A stretch of 64,000 nucleotides of DNA, taken from assembly GCA_018268715.1 (NCBI GenBank), contig JAFDVZ010000002.1:429632-493631 (forward strand). The letters are read 5' to 3'. The notes under the pieces were generated by a model. The model did not search any database, was not told the DNA's origin, and saw only the letters and a program-made list of their open reading frames with translations. Source of the stretch: Acidobacteriota bacterium (lineage in GTDB: Bacteria > Acidobacteriota > Terriglobia > Bryobacterales > Bryobacteraceae). The first letter of the stretch is position 1, and each line of letters starts with the position of its first letter. Position numbers and translations under genes: made by a program. Positions 63,050 to 64,000 of the stretch are shown here, one piece after another.

Positions 63050-64000
63050 ATGGACCCGGCCATTTACGCCATTTCGGGACTGGATTCCGTCATCACTCCC
63101 GCGCTGGCGATCTACCCCGACATCGTGGATTCGAACATCGACGTGACGCTCGCGATGGCGGACGGCGATCCCGATCGTTGGCGGCCGCACATCAAGACGG
63201 CGAAGCTCGGCTTCACGATGCGCCGCCTGGTGGAGCGGGGAGTGGTGAACTTCAAATGCTCCACTTCGCTCGAACTGCTGACGGCATGCCGCAGCGGCGT
63301 GTGCGACGCCGTGGTGGCGTATCCGATGGTGGGCGCGAACGCGGCGCGGGTGCGGGAGATCGCGGCCGAGTTCCCCGGCGTGCGAGTGTCCATCCTGGCG
63401 GAAAATGAAGCCCAAGCCGCGGCATGGCGAGGTTCCCGCGTCGGCGTGTTCATCGACGTGAATCCGGGCATGGACCGCACCGGCATCAGCCAGACGCGAT
63501 CTTCCGAAATTGTTTCCATCGCGCGCGGCCTGGGCGCTTCTTTCCGCGGACTGCACTACTACGACGGCCAGATTCACACGGTGGATCCTGTAGCGCGCGA
63601 GCGGGAGGCCTTCGCCGGCTATGACCGCCTGATGCAACTGGCGGCCGCGCTGATGGATATGGGTTGTCCCATCGGCGAGGTGATCACCTCAGGCACGCCG
63701 GCCATGCCGTGCGGGCTGAAGTACATGGGGTTCCGCGTCGGCGCGTTCGTGCATCGCGTCTCGCCGGGGACGGTCGTGTACAACGATATGCAGAGCCTGG
63801 AGCTGTTTCCCGGCGCGGGCTACCGGCCGGCCGCGCTGGTGTTGGCGAGGGTGGTCAGCCATCCGACGCCCGACCGCTTCACCTGCGACGCCGGGCACAA
63901 AGCGGTGAGCGCCGACGCGGGATCGCCGACCTGCGTGGTGATCGGCCGGCCCGAGCTGATTCCGCTGAAACCGAGCGAGGAGCATCTGCCCGTGCAGGTC
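63050..64000 (+). CDS. DSD1/alanine-racemase-like PLP enzyme (partial, runs off the window)
   Basis: The frame from ATG 63050 stays open to the right edge (317 codons, no stop). It shows the fold-type III barrel of D-serine dehydratase/D-threonine aldolase-like enzymes: RPHIKTAKLGFTMRRLVERG with the PLP-binding Lys49, FKCSTSLELLTACRSG, GVFIDVNPGMDRTGI, LHYYDGQIH and the C-terminal CDAGHKAVSADAG. The metal-binding C-terminus lies beyond the window. Substrate is unknown, probably a D-amino or hydroxy amino acid. It diverges from the DUF5060 gene by 64 bp. Confidence 0.85.
   Translation, partial: MDPAIYAISGLDSVITPALAIYPDIVDSNIDVTLAMADGDPDRWRPHIKTAKLGFTMRRLVERGVVNFKCSTSLELLTACRSGVCDAVVAYPMVGANAARVREIAAEFPGVRVSILAENEAQAAAWRGSRVGVFIDVNPGMDRTGISQTRSSEIVSIARGLGASFRGLHYYDGQIHTVDPVAREREAFAGYDRLMQLAAALMDMGCPIGEVITSGTPAMPCGLKYMGFRVGAFVHRVSPGTVVYNDMQSLELFPGAGYRPAALVLARVVSHPTPDRFTCDAGHKAVSADAGSPTCVVIGRPELIPLKPSEEHLPVQV

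Noticed and set aside
1-64000. tRNA, rRNA, CRISPR arrays, IS ends or phage attachment sites
   Set aside because: Scanning by eye found no cloverleaf with a plausible anticodon arm, no direct-repeat array, no transposase and no terminal repeats.

Overview
The window looks like the chromosome of an Acidobacteriota member of the Solibacter/Bryobacter type. This is an inference. It rests on the high GC content, two large MacB/FtsX-type (ADOP-like) permeases (one behind a PadR regulator), a Planctomycete-type cytochrome/DUF1549/DUF1553 protein paired with a DUF1501 protein, an Oar-like TonB receptor with a carboxypeptidase-like N-terminal domain, a fused Kgd-type 2-oxoglutarate dehydrogenase, bacillithiol synthesis (BshA) and many secreted carbohydrate-active enzymes. 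No rRNA, tRNA, CRISPR array, transposase or phage gene was seen.

Layout. 1-5.2 kb: the tail of a nucleobase permease, a frameshifted LprI-like gene, and the PSD1/DUF1501 pair. 5.3-6.6 kb: a lone protein with a HEPN-like C-terminus and atypical codon use. 6.6-10.3 kb: the fused oxoglutarate dehydrogenase. 10.4-13.5 kb: a PadR-ADOP operon with two operator palindromes that coincide with its promoter. 13.5-15 kb: a chemoreceptor with a CxxCH haem site. 15-26.9 kb: the most system-like block. Two tandem TolC genes diverge from a tightly coupled run of HlyD, C39-peptidase ABC transporter, a second ABC transporter with a degenerate N-terminal domain, a TPR protein and a helical-repeat protein. This resembles a NHLM-type peptide exporter, but no precursor peptide gene was found. 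27-32.3 kb: TonB receptor and a Gfo/Idh/MocA oxidoreductase. 32.4-36.6 kb: three overlapping glycosyltransferase genes. 36.9-39.7 kb: a phosphotransferase, a decayed gene remnant and a squalene-cyclase-like protein.

39.7-63 kb is rich in carbohydrate enzymes (GH30, a clan-A-like hydrolase, a CE15-SGNH fusion, GH51, a GHL6/GH42-like protein, a DUF5060/DUF4038-like protein). Regulators (LysR, TetR), a second ADOP-like permease, BshA, CpaF, a YihY protein, a neutral ceramidase, RpiB, OsmC, a methyltransferase, a sugar isomerase and a DUF4159 protein are interspersed. The window ends inside a DSD1-type PLP enzyme (63050 onward).

Together the genes suggest a heterotroph that degrades plant or microbial polymers, imports products through TonB receptors, and keeps a dedicated peptide-export machine. 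Tight promoter palindromes at 10.4, 46.26 and 48.45 kb are the clearest regulatory signals. All assignments come from reading the sequence; no database search was run.
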